This document shows, piece after piece, positions 35,301 through 43,757 of a stretch of 64,000 nt of DNA. How positions within the stretch are numbered: the stretch's first letter is position 1; each line of letters starts with the position of its first letter. Source of the stretch: UBA2450 sp045132035 (GTDB lineage Bacteria; Bacillota_I; Bacilli_A; RFN20; CAG-826); NCBI GenBank assembly GCA_045132035.1, contig JBGURM010000092.1:19704-83703 (forward strand), read 5' to 3'. The notes under the pieces were generated by a model. It saw only the letters and a list, made by a program, of their open reading frames with translations, was not told the origin of the DNA and ran no database searches. The position numbers were made by a program, and so were the translations under genes.

Positions 35301-36515
35301 CTATTTGTGATATTCATCACTTACTAAACAAGCGAAGATATTTGAACCAGCAATAACAATCGCTGATTCTGGATGTTCGTTTTTAATTTGATTAATTAAA
35401 GCTTTATAGTCACTATTATATTCATATTCATTTAAGAATAGGAAATAATCGAATTCATCTCTTGCTCTACTATGATTAAAAGTTGTGATATATGTTTTTC
35501 CAAGTAACCCAATCTCAGGAAGCATTGAGGTAATATTCTTATCTTTGAATGTTGCAAAAATCACAAAGATCTCTTTTCCTAAGCCTAATAAATCAACATC
35601 GTTTCTAAGTTTCTTAATTGCCTCAGGATTATGCGCTCCATCGATAATAAGAAGTGGTTCTCCTTGAATAACTTCAAATTTACCTTTAGGTAAAGGAAGT
35701 TTTAATCCTTCTTTTAAAGCACTTTCTTCAACTTTAAATTTATTCATCAATAAATCAACCGCATCAATCACTAAACAAGCGTTTTTAACGTTGATATTTG
35801 CGAAGTTAGATATTTCTAAACCAACATATGTTTTATAGTCAAAAGAGATACCTTCTTTAGTAAAAGAAACATTATGGGTTTCACCGATTCTTGTAATCTT
35901 AGAATCTTTTCTTTTTGCGTAGTCCACGATGACATCTAAAGCATCACCATCAATCTCTCCAATTAAAGTAGGAACATTATCTTTAATGATTCCAGCTTTA
36001 TGTAAAGCAATCTCTGATAAAGACACTCCTAAATATTCAGTGTGTTCAATCGACACATTAGTGATGATTGATAAGATTGGGGTAAATATATTAGTGGAAT
36101 CAAATTCTCCACCCATCCCACATTCAATTACTGCGATATCAACTTTCTCTTTTTGAAAATAAGAAAAAGCGATAAAAGTAATGATATCAAATGGAGATAA
36201 TTCATATTTTTTAAAGAGCTTTTGATTTGAATTATATAAAGCTTCTAATTCACTATTAGAGATAGGAAGTCCATTAATTTGAATCATTTGAGTAACATCT
36301 TTTTTGTAATTAGAAGAGATAAATAAACCAACTTTATATCCACTACTACGGTAGATATTGCTTAACATTGTAGCGACCACACTTTTTCCGTTAGTCCCCG
36401 CTATATGGATAGAAGGAATAGAATAAGAAAAAGACACTTTCCTAAGAAAATCATCAAGATTGTCTTTATTCATCTCAACAAATTCATGAGAATAAATAGT
36501 CTCACTAATGCTCAT
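35301..36515 (-). CDS. folC: Folylpolyglutamate synthase / dihydrofolate synthase
   Basis: This 404-residue protein is a Mur-ligase-type enzyme that adds glutamate to folates. The ATP loop HIAGTNGKSVVATML (about residue 36) and the family motif IIDGAHNPEAIKKL (about 270) are clear. Whether it also makes dihydrofolate from dihydropteroate cannot be told. Its ATG overlaps the smpB stop codon (TAATG), and AAGGAGGAG lies upstream inside smpB. It is somewhat shorter than the 420-430 residues typical of Bacillus. Confidence 0.88.
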   Translation of the reverse strand: MSISETIYSHEFVEMNKDNLDDFLRKVSFSYSIPSIHIAGTNGKSVVATMLSNIYRSSGYKVGLFISSNYKKDVTQMIQINGLPISNSELEALYNSNQKLFKKYELSPFDIITFIAFSYFQKEKVDIAVIECGMGGEFDSTNIFTPILSIITNVSIEHTEYLGVSLSEIALHKAGIIKDNVPTLIGEIDGDALDVIVDYAKRKDSKITRIGETHNVSFTKEGISFDYKTYVGLEISNFANINVKNACLVIDAVDLLMNKFKVEESALKEGLKLPLPKGKFEVIQGEPLLIIDGAHNPEAIKKLRNDVDLLGLGKEIFVIFATFKDKNITSMLPEIGLLGKTYITTFNHSRARDEFDYFLFLNEYEYNSDYKALINQIKNEHPESAIVIAGSNIFACLVSDEYHK

Positions 36516-36970
36516 TATTCATCTCCTCCTTCTTTAATACTTCTTTTTAAATCTCTTTGTTTAATTGTTTCTCTTTTATCGTAGAGTTTCTTACCTTTTG
36601 CTAAAGCAATCTCCACTTTAGCCTTTCCTCTTACTAAATATATTTTAGTAGGGACAACAGTAAATCCACCTTGTTTGATTTTGATTTCAAACCATTCGAT
36701 TTCTTTTTTGTGCAAAAGAAGTTTTCTATTTCTTAATGGATCATGATTAAAAATGTTTCCTTGTTCATAAGGCTTAATATACATATTAATGATTTCAGCC
36801 TCACCATTTCTAATTACAATATAAGAATCGCCAATTGTCGCTCCATTACGACGCATTGATTTGATTTCTGTTCCTTTTAATTCGATTCCACATTCTGTAA
36901 AGTCACTTAAAAAATAATTGAAGTGAGCCTTTTTATTTTGCGCAATAATCTTGTTACCACTAGATTTCAT
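36515..36970 (-). CDS. smpB: SsrA-binding protein SmpB
   Basis: This 151-residue protein carries the SmpB core: NKKAHFNYFLSDFTECGIELKGTEIKSMR, then the beta-barrel, and the C-terminal basic tail KKLYDKRETIKQRDLKR that enters the mRNA channel. It delivers tmRNA to stalled ribosomes. It overlaps the preceding membrane-protein gene by 11 nt and folC by one base. No ssrA gene was found in the window. Confidence 0.94.
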   Translation of the reverse strand: MKSSGNKIIAQNKKAHFNYFLSDFTECGIELKGTEIKSMRRNGATIGDSYIVIRNGEAEIINMYIKPYEQGNIFNHDPLRNRKLLLHKKEIEWFEIKIKQGGFTVVPTKIYLVRGKAKVEIALAKGKKLYDKRETIKQRDLKRSIKEGGDE

Positions 36971-39032
36971 AACTCTCCTCCAATCGATCTCTAATCACAT
37001 CAATCTTCATTAAACTTGCGTCAAATTCATCAATATAATGAGCAATGCTCATCGTATCTTTAAATGGAGCAATAAATGAAGAAGCATAATAGACAATTAT
37101 GGCTGTGATGCCAGTTAAAAGATAAGTTAATAAAGAATCTGGAATCATGTATGATTTAGCAAACCATAATCCAGTAAATAATAGTCCAGACCCAATTAAT
37201 GAACCTAAAGAAGTTTTAAAAGCAACAAAAGTATTTAAATATAATTTAAAGCTTCCACCCTTCATAACTGAATAAATGATTAATTCACCTAGGATAATAA
37301 AGGAAATCGCTATTGGAGTAGCCCAAGCAAATCCTTCAATTGGTTTTCCATACCATATCACCATAGATAAACCAATAGAGGCTCCTGCTATAAGTAAAAC
37401 AAAAATCATAAAATGAACAATATACTTGTAGATATCGCCATCTTTTGCCCATAAAGCATTTAAATATGGGAAAGTTAAAAGTAATATTCCAAGTATCGCT
37501 TCAGCGTTAATTAAAGTCCATAAAATAGTTGGATTATTTCTACATTCATCAAAAGCAAAAAACATCGTAGTAATCGCCATAATCGAAAGAATAAATCTTC
37601 CTGCTCCTCTCACCATTAATTTACTATTAAGTAAAGCAGGATAGGAATGTTCTTCCACTACTGAATCACCAATAGTCTTATTTCTTAAGTGAGAATATTT
37701 GTTAATTACTGGTAGATAGAATAACGCTCCAATTAATATTCCTTGAGCGCTACTATTAAAGGCAATCAAAGATTCAGTACAGCTTAAAGCAAAATAGGCT
37801 AAGCCAACTACTAAGAATATCAAAGAGAATCTCTTATGTTCTTTAAATAGTCTAATTAGTGAATAGAAATAAATAACAACAAATGTTGCAAAGCACGCTA
37901 AACCGATAACACCAAAGTTAAGTAAGATTTGTAAATATCCGTTATGGCAGCTAATACGATGATCTTCAACATTCATCATTCCACCAGTAATATATTCAGA
38001 ATTTCTAAAGCCATACCCAAATAGTAATGAGAAGATATCTCTATTACTCGCTTGAATTGTATATTCCCAAATCATCGTGCGGTTAGAGAAGTTCGCATAG
38101 TTTGAATTTGATAATTCTTTATATAAGAAACGACAGAAACTTGATAAATGAGGAACATCAAATGTCTGACATAAAGCAAACATTAAAGTGATTGAAACAT
38201 ATATTGCAATCATTAAGCCAAGCTTAAACATTGCAAGAACAAAGTTCTTTTTAAATGTAATGATAATTTCAAATAGGAAATAAACGAAGATAATCGCTAA
38301 AGTAATTAAGATACAAGTTAAAGAACAAACGAAGATTTGAACAATTCCAAATCCAATGATTGTGATATAAGAAAGCGGATTCTTTTTAAAATAGTTAAGT
38401 CCAATTGCTGCGCATATTCCCATTAAAATGAATCCCGCAAACATGTTGGAATTTAAGAACAAAGACTTAATTGATTGGCTGGTAACCGTTTCACTATCCG
38501 CGTTAGCGATAATCTCATATTTAACGTATTCAGTAACGATTGAATAAATAACAAAGAAATATGTCACCGCTATAACAATTAAGAATAGATATCTAAGTCT
38601 TCTAATAGAAGGATGGTTCTTAGTGAAATAAAACATTGTGGAATAGATTGTTAAAACAAACAAAATAAAAGATAAAGTATGTTTAATCTTGTTCCAATCA
38701 TCAATTACAATTGGTTCGGCGCCATTAGAAAATTCCATTCCATTAAATAGCCATATTCCAACTATTCCGCTTGCTAGTAAAATAAGACACACTACTAAAG
38801 CAATAACATTAACTTTTGCCTTGTTAAATATCGTTTCATAAACAATGAGTAAAACAAAACATAAAGCAGAAATAGCAAAAAACATAAAGAAATATGGGTC
38901 TTGCATTCCTGGCACCATAAAATCAGGTGAGTCAACCTTTTCAAAAAATGTGATATTTTCAAAAACAAGGACTGCTGCTATTACAGCGACCCAAAATAGA
39001 ATATTAGTGAATGTAAATTTAAATTTACCCAT
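36960..39032 (-). CDS. O-antigen ligase / polymerase-like membrane protein
   Basis: From the ATG at 39032 this is 690 residues. The first in-frame ATG at 39044 lies inside the -10 box, so the later start (MGKFKFTFTN) is preferred. It has some fifteen or more hydrophobic segments. A central part resembles the Wzy/WaaL (O-antigen ligase) family, including a periplasmic loop with FGYGFRNSEYITGGMM and HNGYLQILLNFGVIGL (the H-N-x-x-L pattern). That suggests polymerising or attaching a surface glycan, though no glycan genes are adjacent. About 230 C-terminal residues form extra membrane segments not usual for the family. Confidence 0.68.
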   Translation of the reverse strand: MGKFKFTFTNILFWVAVIAAVLVFENITFFEKVDSPDFMVPGMQDPYFFMFFAISALCFVLLIVYETIFNKAKVNVIALVVCLILLASGIVGIWLFNGMEFSNGAEPIVIDDWNKIKHTLSFILFVLTIYSTMFYFTKNHPSIRRLRYLFLIVIAVTYFFVIYSIVTEYVKYEIIANADSETVTSQSIKSLFLNSNMFAGFILMGICAAIGLNYFKKNPLSYITIIGFGIVQIFVCSLTCILITLAIIFVYFLFEIIITFKKNFVLAMFKLGLMIAIYVSITLMFALCQTFDVPHLSSFCRFLYKELSNSNYANFSNRTMIWEYTIQASNRDIFSLLFGYGFRNSEYITGGMMNVEDHRISCHNGYLQILLNFGVIGLACFATFVVIYFYSLIRLFKEHKRFSLIFLVVGLAYFALSCTESLIAFNSSAQGILIGALFYLPVINKYSHLRNKTIGDSVVEEHSYPALLNSKLMVRGAGRFILSIMAITTMFFAFDECRNNPTILWTLINAEAILGILLLTFPYLNALWAKDGDIYKYIVHFMIFVLLIAGASIGLSMVIWYGKPIEGFAWATPIAISFIILGELIIYSVMKGGSFKLYLNTFVAFKTSLGSLIGSGLLFTGLWFAKSYMIPDSLLTYLLTGITAIIVYYASSFIAPFKDTMSIAHYIDEFDASLMKIDVIRDRLEESYEI

Positions 39033-39042
39033 TTGAATACTC

Positions 39043-39071
39043 ATTATAAGTGAGTGAGTGCTATTTGTCTA
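39043..39071 (-). promoter_or_regulatory. Promoter of the O-antigen-ligase-like / smpB / folC operon
   Basis: TAGACA (39071-39066) and TATAAT (39048-39043) are 17 nt apart on the minus strand; the -10 ends 10 nt before the chosen ATG. Confidence 0.75.
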
Positions 39072-39075
39072 ACTA

Positions 39076-39105
39076 TAAAAAATTGCAAAAAATAAATTTT
39101 GCAAT
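39076..39105 (-). terminator. Second terminator downstream of the YefM-like gene
   Basis: The minus-strand RNA forms AUUGCAAAA ... UUUUGCAAU followed by six U, directly upstream of the next operon's promoter. Confidence 0.7.
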
Positions 39106-39162
39106 CGAACTATAGGATAAAGGATATATTTAGCCGGTTTCTTATATTGTTTTACCAAAAAC

Positions 39163-39184
39163 AAAAAAGGCTAACTTTAGCCTT
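39163..39184 (-). terminator. First terminator downstream of the YefM-like gene
   Basis: The minus-strand RNA forms AAGGCUAA-AG-UUAGCCUU with a U run, overlapping the stop codon of the putative toxin remnant. Confidence 0.75.
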
Positions 39185-39236
39185 AATTGTTGCCAAAGTG
39201 AGACCACATTGATGCAACCAACACGATTTTCTCTTT
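39183..39236 (-). pseudogene. Possible remnant of a toxin gene C-terminus
   Basis: Four nucleotides after the YefM-like stop codon a 17-codon frame without a start reads KEKIVLVASMWSHFGNN and then stops. Its hydrophobic strand followed by S-H-(F/Y) resembles the C-terminal end of RelE/YoeB-fold toxins, and its place is where the toxin of a yefM operon would lie. Too short to prove. Confidence 0.3.
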
Positions 39237-39240
39237 GTTA

Positions 39241-39492
39241 TTAATTTTGTAAATCGTCTATGTTAGTTGCGTTCTTATATGGGGTTTTGCCTTCTCTAAT
39301 AATAGAATCAGCTAACCCATCAATAGAATTTAAGTATAATGTTTCCAATATGGCATTGAAGTCTTCTTCACCAATCAAATAGCAATTTTTGCCATTTTTA
39401 TTAGTGATAAGCAAAGGAGACGACGTTTTGTTAACTTCCTCTATCAATTTGTATAGATTGGCTCTTGCTTCTGTAACATTTATTGTATGCAT
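39241..39492 (-). CDS. YefM/Phd-family antitoxin without intact partner
   Basis: This 83-residue protein matches the YefM pattern: INVTEARANLYKLIEEVNKTSSPLLITNKNGKNCYLIGEEDFNAILETLYL is seen in pieces, starting INVTEARANLYKLIEEV. A C-terminal tail follows that would bind a YoeB-type toxin. No intact toxin gene follows; a short remnant and two terminators do. GGAG (39504-39501) lies upstream of the ATG. It may act as an anti-addiction antitoxin or be decaying. Confidence 0.8.
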   Translation of the reverse strand: MHTINVTEARANLYKLIEEVNKTSSPLLITNKNGKNCYLIGEEDFNAILETLYLNSIDGLADSIIREGKTPYKNATNIDDLQN

Positions 39493-39592
39493 GACAATAT
39501 CTCCTTCGAATAAAATATATCATACATTTTATGTATCTCAACATTTATCAATTATATTTTTATTTTCTTCCTAAATATAAGATAATTGTTAT

Positions 39593-40246
39593 ATGCAAAA
39601 GAAAAGACTCATCATTTTTGATTTAGACGGAACATTAATTAACACTGTTAAAGATTTAAATATCGCTGTTAATTACGCTTTAAGTCAATATAACTATCCT
39701 AATAGAACAATTGAACAAACTACCGCTGATATAGGTAATGGAGTGGCTAAATTAATTGAAAGAAGTATTCCAGGTGGACTTAATAATCCAAACTATACCG
39801 ATTGTTTAGCGACTTTTAAAACCTACTACAAAGCCCACTATTTTGAGAATTCTTTTCCATATCAAAACGTGAAAGAAACGCTCAATAACCTTAAAGAAAC
39901 CGGCTATTTGCTTGCTGTTGTCTCTAATAAATTTGACGAAGGAGCGAAGAAATTAATTAACTTCTATCTACCAAATATTTTTGATCGTATCCAAGGAAGT
40001 ATTCCTGAACTTAATTACAAACCATCAAGTGATTTAGTAAATAAAGTCTTAAAAGAATTAGATGTAAATACTAATGAAGCTCTTTATGTTGGAGACACTA
40101 ATGTTGATTATGAAACAGCAGTTAATTCTAATTTAGACTGTGTTTTAGTAAGCTATGGTTATCGTGATGAAGAATATTTAAAAGAGCATACAAAAAACTC
40201 GCCAATCATTTCTGATTTAAGCGAGCTCTTGATTCTTCTCAAATAA
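39593..40246 (+). CDS. HAD-family phosphoglycolate phosphatase-like hydrolase
   Basis: This 217-residue protein is a subfamily I HAD phosphatase: motif I IFDLDGTLINT (nucleophile D10, acid D12), motif II VVSNK, motif III lysine in NYKPSSD, motif IV YVGDTNVDYETA. Sequence and length suggest phosphoglycolate phosphatase or pyrophosphatase PpaX, but substrates in this group are hard to predict. A GATAAT -10 box (39581-39586) ends 6 nt before the ATG and no ribosome binding site is present, so the mRNA should be leaderless. Its 3' end overlaps the convergent carD by 30 bp. Confidence 0.82.
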   Translation: MQKKRLIIFDLDGTLINTVKDLNIAVNYALSQYNYPNRTIEQTTADIGNGVAKLIERSIPGGLNNPNYTDCLATFKTYYKAHYFENSFPYQNVKETLNNLKETGYLLAVVSNKFDEGAKKLINFYLPNIFDRIQGSIPELNYKPSSDLVNKVLKELDVNTNEALYVGDTNVDYETAVNSNLDCVLVSYGYRDEEYLKEHTKNSPIISDLSELLILLK

Positions 40247-40720
40247 TTCTTTAATTTTATCTTCTACTTTATCTCGATCAACGTTAAACGATATAGCAAA
40301 TTCATCAAATAATATCGCTTCAGCGTCTTTTAACATTTGTAAGTCTGTTGGACCAAGCTTCACTACTTGTCCATTCGCATTATAGTAATTAAAGAAATAT
40401 AGTTGACGTGAGAGATACGCTAAGTCGAAGACATTACCTGAAAGTAGTCTTTTTCTATATTTATCTCTTCTTTGTTTGGTGTTATTAATGAACTCAGCCT
40501 CTACTGTTTTCATATATTTAACAACTTCACAAGATTCTTCATATGTCATGATTGGACGAATGATGTTTTCAGTTCTAGAAACCATGACGTAGATATTTTC
40601 TTTTGCCCCTTTATCTGAAACAACGACAAAATAGTCATTACCTCCGATATTGGTAATATCTTTAATGGTGGATAATCCTTCTCTAGAATGAACTACTCTC
40701 TCTCCAACACTATACTTCAT
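40217..40720 (-). CDS. CarD-family transcription regulator
   Basis: From the ATG at 40720 this is 167 residues. A frame-extending ATG at 40747 would lie upstream of the -10 box and is rejected. The N-terminal Tudor-like RNA-polymerase-interaction domain is seen in YSVGERVVHSREGLSTIKDI, and the C-terminal part is helical and basic (RRDKYRKRLLSGNVFDLAYLSR). CarD/CdnL proteins bind the RNA polymerase beta lobe and stabilise the open complex, with effects on rRNA promoters. The -10 box ends 6 nt before the ATG: probably leaderless. It converges with and overlaps the HAD gene. Confidence 0.85.
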   Translation of the reverse strand: MKYSVGERVVHSREGLSTIKDITNIGGNDYFVVVSDKGAKENIYVMVSRTENIIRPIMTYEESCEVVKYMKTVEAEFINNTKQRRDKYRKRLLSGNVFDLAYLSRQLYFFNYYNANGQVVKLGPTDLQMLKDAEAILFDEFAISFNVDRDKVEDKIKELFEKNQELA

Positions 40721-40726
40721 ACTATA

Positions 40727-40771
40727 ATTATCGCAAAAAAAAGGCAATTCGACAAACGCAAATTGCCATTT
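40727..40771 (-). promoter_or_regulatory. carD promoter embedded in the terminator of the dUTPase gene
   Basis: On the minus strand TTGTCG (40755-40750) and GATAAT (40732-40727) are 17 nt apart. The same stretch forms GGCAAUU ... AAUUGCC (stem within 40743-40768) followed by eight U, a terminator for the upstream gene. The -35 is in the hairpin loop and the spacer contains the U tract. Confidence 0.65.
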
Positions 40772-40802
40772 TTATATTACTTTTTGGTAAACAAGAACGA
40801 CT

Positions 40803-40821
40803 TTATTAACAAAGTTAATAA
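40803..40821. repeat. 19-bp palindrome, copy 2
   Basis: Identical to 7294-7312 (TTATTAACAAAGTTAATAA). Here it overlaps the stop codon of the dUTPase gene. Confidence 0.4.
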
Positions 40822-41306
40822 TTAGTTTCTTGTCTTACATGATTTTCTTTTAATTTGAGGTAATAAGCCTCTTTAGCCTCTAACCAGCTATATCCGAGTT
40901 TGAAAAGGGCACGTAAGTAGCTTTTAAAGGCTAATATATAGTTAGATTCAGTCTGACTTTGATAGAAAATAGAGGTTAATTCATAAGTCTTTAAGAGGTT
41001 ATCTGTTAGACTCATTTCATCGTCAAATACTTCTATCTCATCTACGATGTAATTTTGATCAATACCAAGTGAGAGAAGGAAATGTAACCCATCAGCGAAT
41101 TCATCAAGAACTCTTTCTTTAGATTCTGGACCTTTATTAGACCAGTATTTAAATGTCCTTGTCGCGTTAGCGAATTCTCCTAACTCAACAAGTAGAGAAA
41201 GTGTTCTCTTATTTCTTGTTGATTCATAAGTGACATTATGATTTTTAGCGATTTCTTCGTCGAGCTCTCTTTGCTTGATATATAAATCTTTTAAATCACA
41301 AATCAT
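40815..41306 (-). CDS. All-alpha dUTP pyrophosphatase (dUTPase_2 / MazG-like)
   Basis: From the ATG at 41306, which overlaps the glgP stop codon as TAATG, this is 163 residues; an in-frame ATG at 41330 would lie well within glgP. The metal-binding motifs of the all-alpha NTP pyrophosphatases are seen as LLVELGEFANATRTFKYW (E-x-x-E type) and LDEFADGLHFLLSLG (E-x-x-D type). The family hydrolyses dUTP to dUMP, preventing uracil in DNA. Its coupling to glgP seems to be a matter of operon packing rather than shared function. Confidence 0.85.
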   Translation of the reverse strand: MICDLKDLYIKQRELDEEIAKNHNVTYESTRNKRTLSLLVELGEFANATRTFKYWSNKGPESKERVLDEFADGLHFLLSLGIDQNYIVDEIEVFDDEMSLTDNLLKTYELTSIFYQSQTESNYILAFKSYLRALFKLGYSWLEAKEAYYLKLKENHVRQETNY

Positions 41307-43708
41307 TAACTGATTTTCTCCAACTTCCAAATATCTCTAACGTATTCTTCGATTGTTCTATCACTTGAGAAGTAACCACTATTAGCGATATTCATTAAGC
41401 ACATTTGAGCCCATTTCTTCTTATCTTGATATAAGGTAGAAGCTTTCTCTTGTGCTTCGATATAACTTGGTAAATCTTTTAAGATGAAATATTGGTCATT
41501 TCCATTAAAGATTTCATCGAAAATCATTCTGAATTTGTCTTTACGATAATTTGTCCACTCTCCATCAAATAAGGACTCCATAATCGCGTGTATACGCGCA
41601 TCATTGTTATACATATCCCATGGAGAATATGTTCCATTACGGACCATTTCTTCAACTTCATTATCTCTTAAACCAAAGATGATGGCGTTTTCTTCTCCAG
41701 CGTTAGCGACGATTTCAATATTCGCACCATCCATTGTGCCTAAAGTAATCGCTCCATTCATCATGAACTTCATATTTGAAGTACCACTAGCTTCTTTACC
41801 AGCAGTAGAGATTTGTTCAGAGATATCCGCAGCAGGAATGATTAATTCCGCTAAAGAGACCCCATAGTTTTCAATAAAGACAACTTTTAAGAATGGAGAG
41901 ATCTCTGGGTCATTATTCACTACTTCAGCAACCGCTAAGATTAATTCAATAATCTTCTTTGCATAGACATAACTTGGAGCGGCTTTCGCACCAAAGATAT
42001 ATGTATGAGGATAGATTCTAAAGTTAGGATCACTCTTCATTCTTTGATATAAGTAGATGATGTGGAAGACATTCATTAATTGACGTTTATAAGCGTGTAA
42101 ACGTTTAATTTGAACATCAAAGATTGAATTAACATCAACATCAATTCCATTATGTTCTTTAATATATGCAGCAAGTTTCTTTTTGTTTTCAAGTTTGATT
42201 GCTTGAAGTTCATCTAAGACTTTGTCATCATTCTTATATTTTTCAAAAGCCTTAATCTTGCTCATGTCAGTAATCCAAGATGTGCCAATTTTGCTACTGA
42301 TGAGTTTAGTTAATTCTGGATTACAGTTCACTAACCATCTTCTATGAGTAACACCATTCGTCTTGTTATTGAATTTTTCAGGCATATATTTATAGAATTC
42401 TTTGAAAGTAATATTCTTTAAGATTTCTGTATGTAATGCCGCAACACCATTAACTGAGAAAGCTGTATAAATAGCTAAGTTAGTCATATGAATTTGACCA
42501 TCTTTAATGATGTTCATTTGATGTCTTTCCCATTCAGGAATGTTATTAGCGGTCATTTCTAAATTAAATCTACGATTAATTTCTTCAATGATCATATAAC
42601 AACGTGGAATGAGGTGTTGGACATAATTGATTGGCCATTTTTCAAGAGCTTCCACCATAACAGTGTGATTGGTGTAGGCCATACATTTAGTAACTTCATT
42701 CCATGCGTCTTCCCATTCCATGTCATATTCATCAAGCATGATTCTCATCATTTCAGGAATAGCTAAAATTGGGTGAGTGTCATTGAGTTGGAAGACATAA
42801 TCATCGTGAATTCCAATTAAAGTATTATGGTGACGATAGAAACTATTTAAAGCACTTTGCAAACCAGCAGAAACTAAGAAATATTGTTGTCTTAATCTTA
42901 AGATTCTTCCGGCTTCAGTAGAATCATCAGGATATAAGCCATGGCATAATTCCTCTAAAGCAATACAGTAATCATTAAATGAAACTGATTTTGGAAGAGG
43001 TTTACTACTTGGTTCAGCGTTCCAAAGTCTTAAAGTATTGGTAACGTGGTTTTGATAGCCGATAACAGGCATATCATAAGGAACCGCTCTAACAATTAAA
43101 GCGTCAGCGGTTTTAATTCCATATGTGCCGTCTTTCTTTTGATAGCTTTCTGGATGTCCGTAGAATTTAACTTCAACCGCATATTTCGCTCTTCTAACTT
43201 CCCAAACGTTACCGTTAGTTAACCATTGGTCTGGTAATTCTTTTTGCTTTCCATCAGCAATCTTTTGACGGAAGAAACCATATTCATAACGGATACAGTT
43301 ACCGTGACCGATATAACCTAAAGACGCGATAGAATCTAAGAAACAGGCTGCTAGTCTTCCTAAACCACCATTACCAAGTCCAGCGTCACTCTCTTCATTT
43401 TCAAGAGTGTTTAAGTCGATTCCTAAATCATCTAAGCCTTCTTTGATAATTTGGTATAAACCAAGGTTTTGGATATTGTTTGATAGCAAACGTCCGATTA
43501 AGAACTCCATTGAGAAGTAGATTAAGCTTCTTTTTCCTTGTGTAGATTCAAGGTGGGTTTTACTCCAGTCCACGTTTGCGTAGTCTCTAATCATTTCTCC
43601 TAAGATTGTGTATTGTTCGTTCGCACAGCTATTAGCAACATCGACACCATATCTTTGGAGTAAACGAGATTGAAATTCGTTTTTAAAATCTTTTTTCGAT
43701 GCAAACAT
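41306..43708 (-). CDS. glgP: Glycogen/maltodextrin phosphorylase
   Basis: This 800-residue GT35 enzyme releases glucose-1-phosphate from alpha-1,4-glucans. The early motif GNGGLGRLAACFLDS and the pyridoxal-phosphate region EASGTSNMKFMMNGA (the lysine binds PLP) are intact, as is GTMDGANIEI. Length matches bacterial GlgP and MalP. Long N-terminal regulatory phosphorylation elements of animal enzymes are absent. It follows glgB by 49 nt; a GGGGG-type ribosome binding site (AGGGGGAATTTTATG) is used. No glgC or glgA gene is in the window, so glucan storage synthesis would depend on genes elsewhere. Confidence 0.95.
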   Translation of the reverse strand: MFASKKDFKNEFQSRLLQRYGVDVANSCANEQYTILGEMIRDYANVDWSKTHLESTQGKRSLIYFSMEFLIGRLLSNNIQNLGLYQIIKEGLDDLGIDLNTLENEESDAGLGNGGLGRLAACFLDSIASLGYIGHGNCIRYEYGFFRQKIADGKQKELPDQWLTNGNVWEVRRAKYAVEVKFYGHPESYQKKDGTYGIKTADALIVRAVPYDMPVIGYQNHVTNTLRLWNAEPSSKPLPKSVSFNDYCIALEELCHGLYPDDSTEAGRILRLRQQYFLVSAGLQSALNSFYRHHNTLIGIHDDYVFQLNDTHPILAIPEMMRIMLDEYDMEWEDAWNEVTKCMAYTNHTVMVEALEKWPINYVQHLIPRCYMIIEEINRRFNLEMTANNIPEWERHQMNIIKDGQIHMTNLAIYTAFSVNGVAALHTEILKNITFKEFYKYMPEKFNNKTNGVTHRRWLVNCNPELTKLISSKIGTSWITDMSKIKAFEKYKNDDKVLDELQAIKLENKKKLAAYIKEHNGIDVDVNSIFDVQIKRLHAYKRQLMNVFHIIYLYQRMKSDPNFRIYPHTYIFGAKAAPSYVYAKKIIELILAVAEVVNNDPEISPFLKVVFIENYGVSLAELIIPAADISEQISTAGKEASGTSNMKFMMNGAITLGTMDGANIEIVANAGEENAIIFGLRDNEVEEMVRNGTYSPWDMYNNDARIHAIMESLFDGEWTNYRKDKFRMIFDEIFNGNDQYFILKDLPSYIEAQEKASTLYQDKKKWAQMCLMNIANSGYFSSDRTIEEYVRDIWKLEKIS

Positions 43709-43757
43709 AAAATTCCCCCTATGTATGTAAAAGATTTATTAATTAAATATAAAAGAT

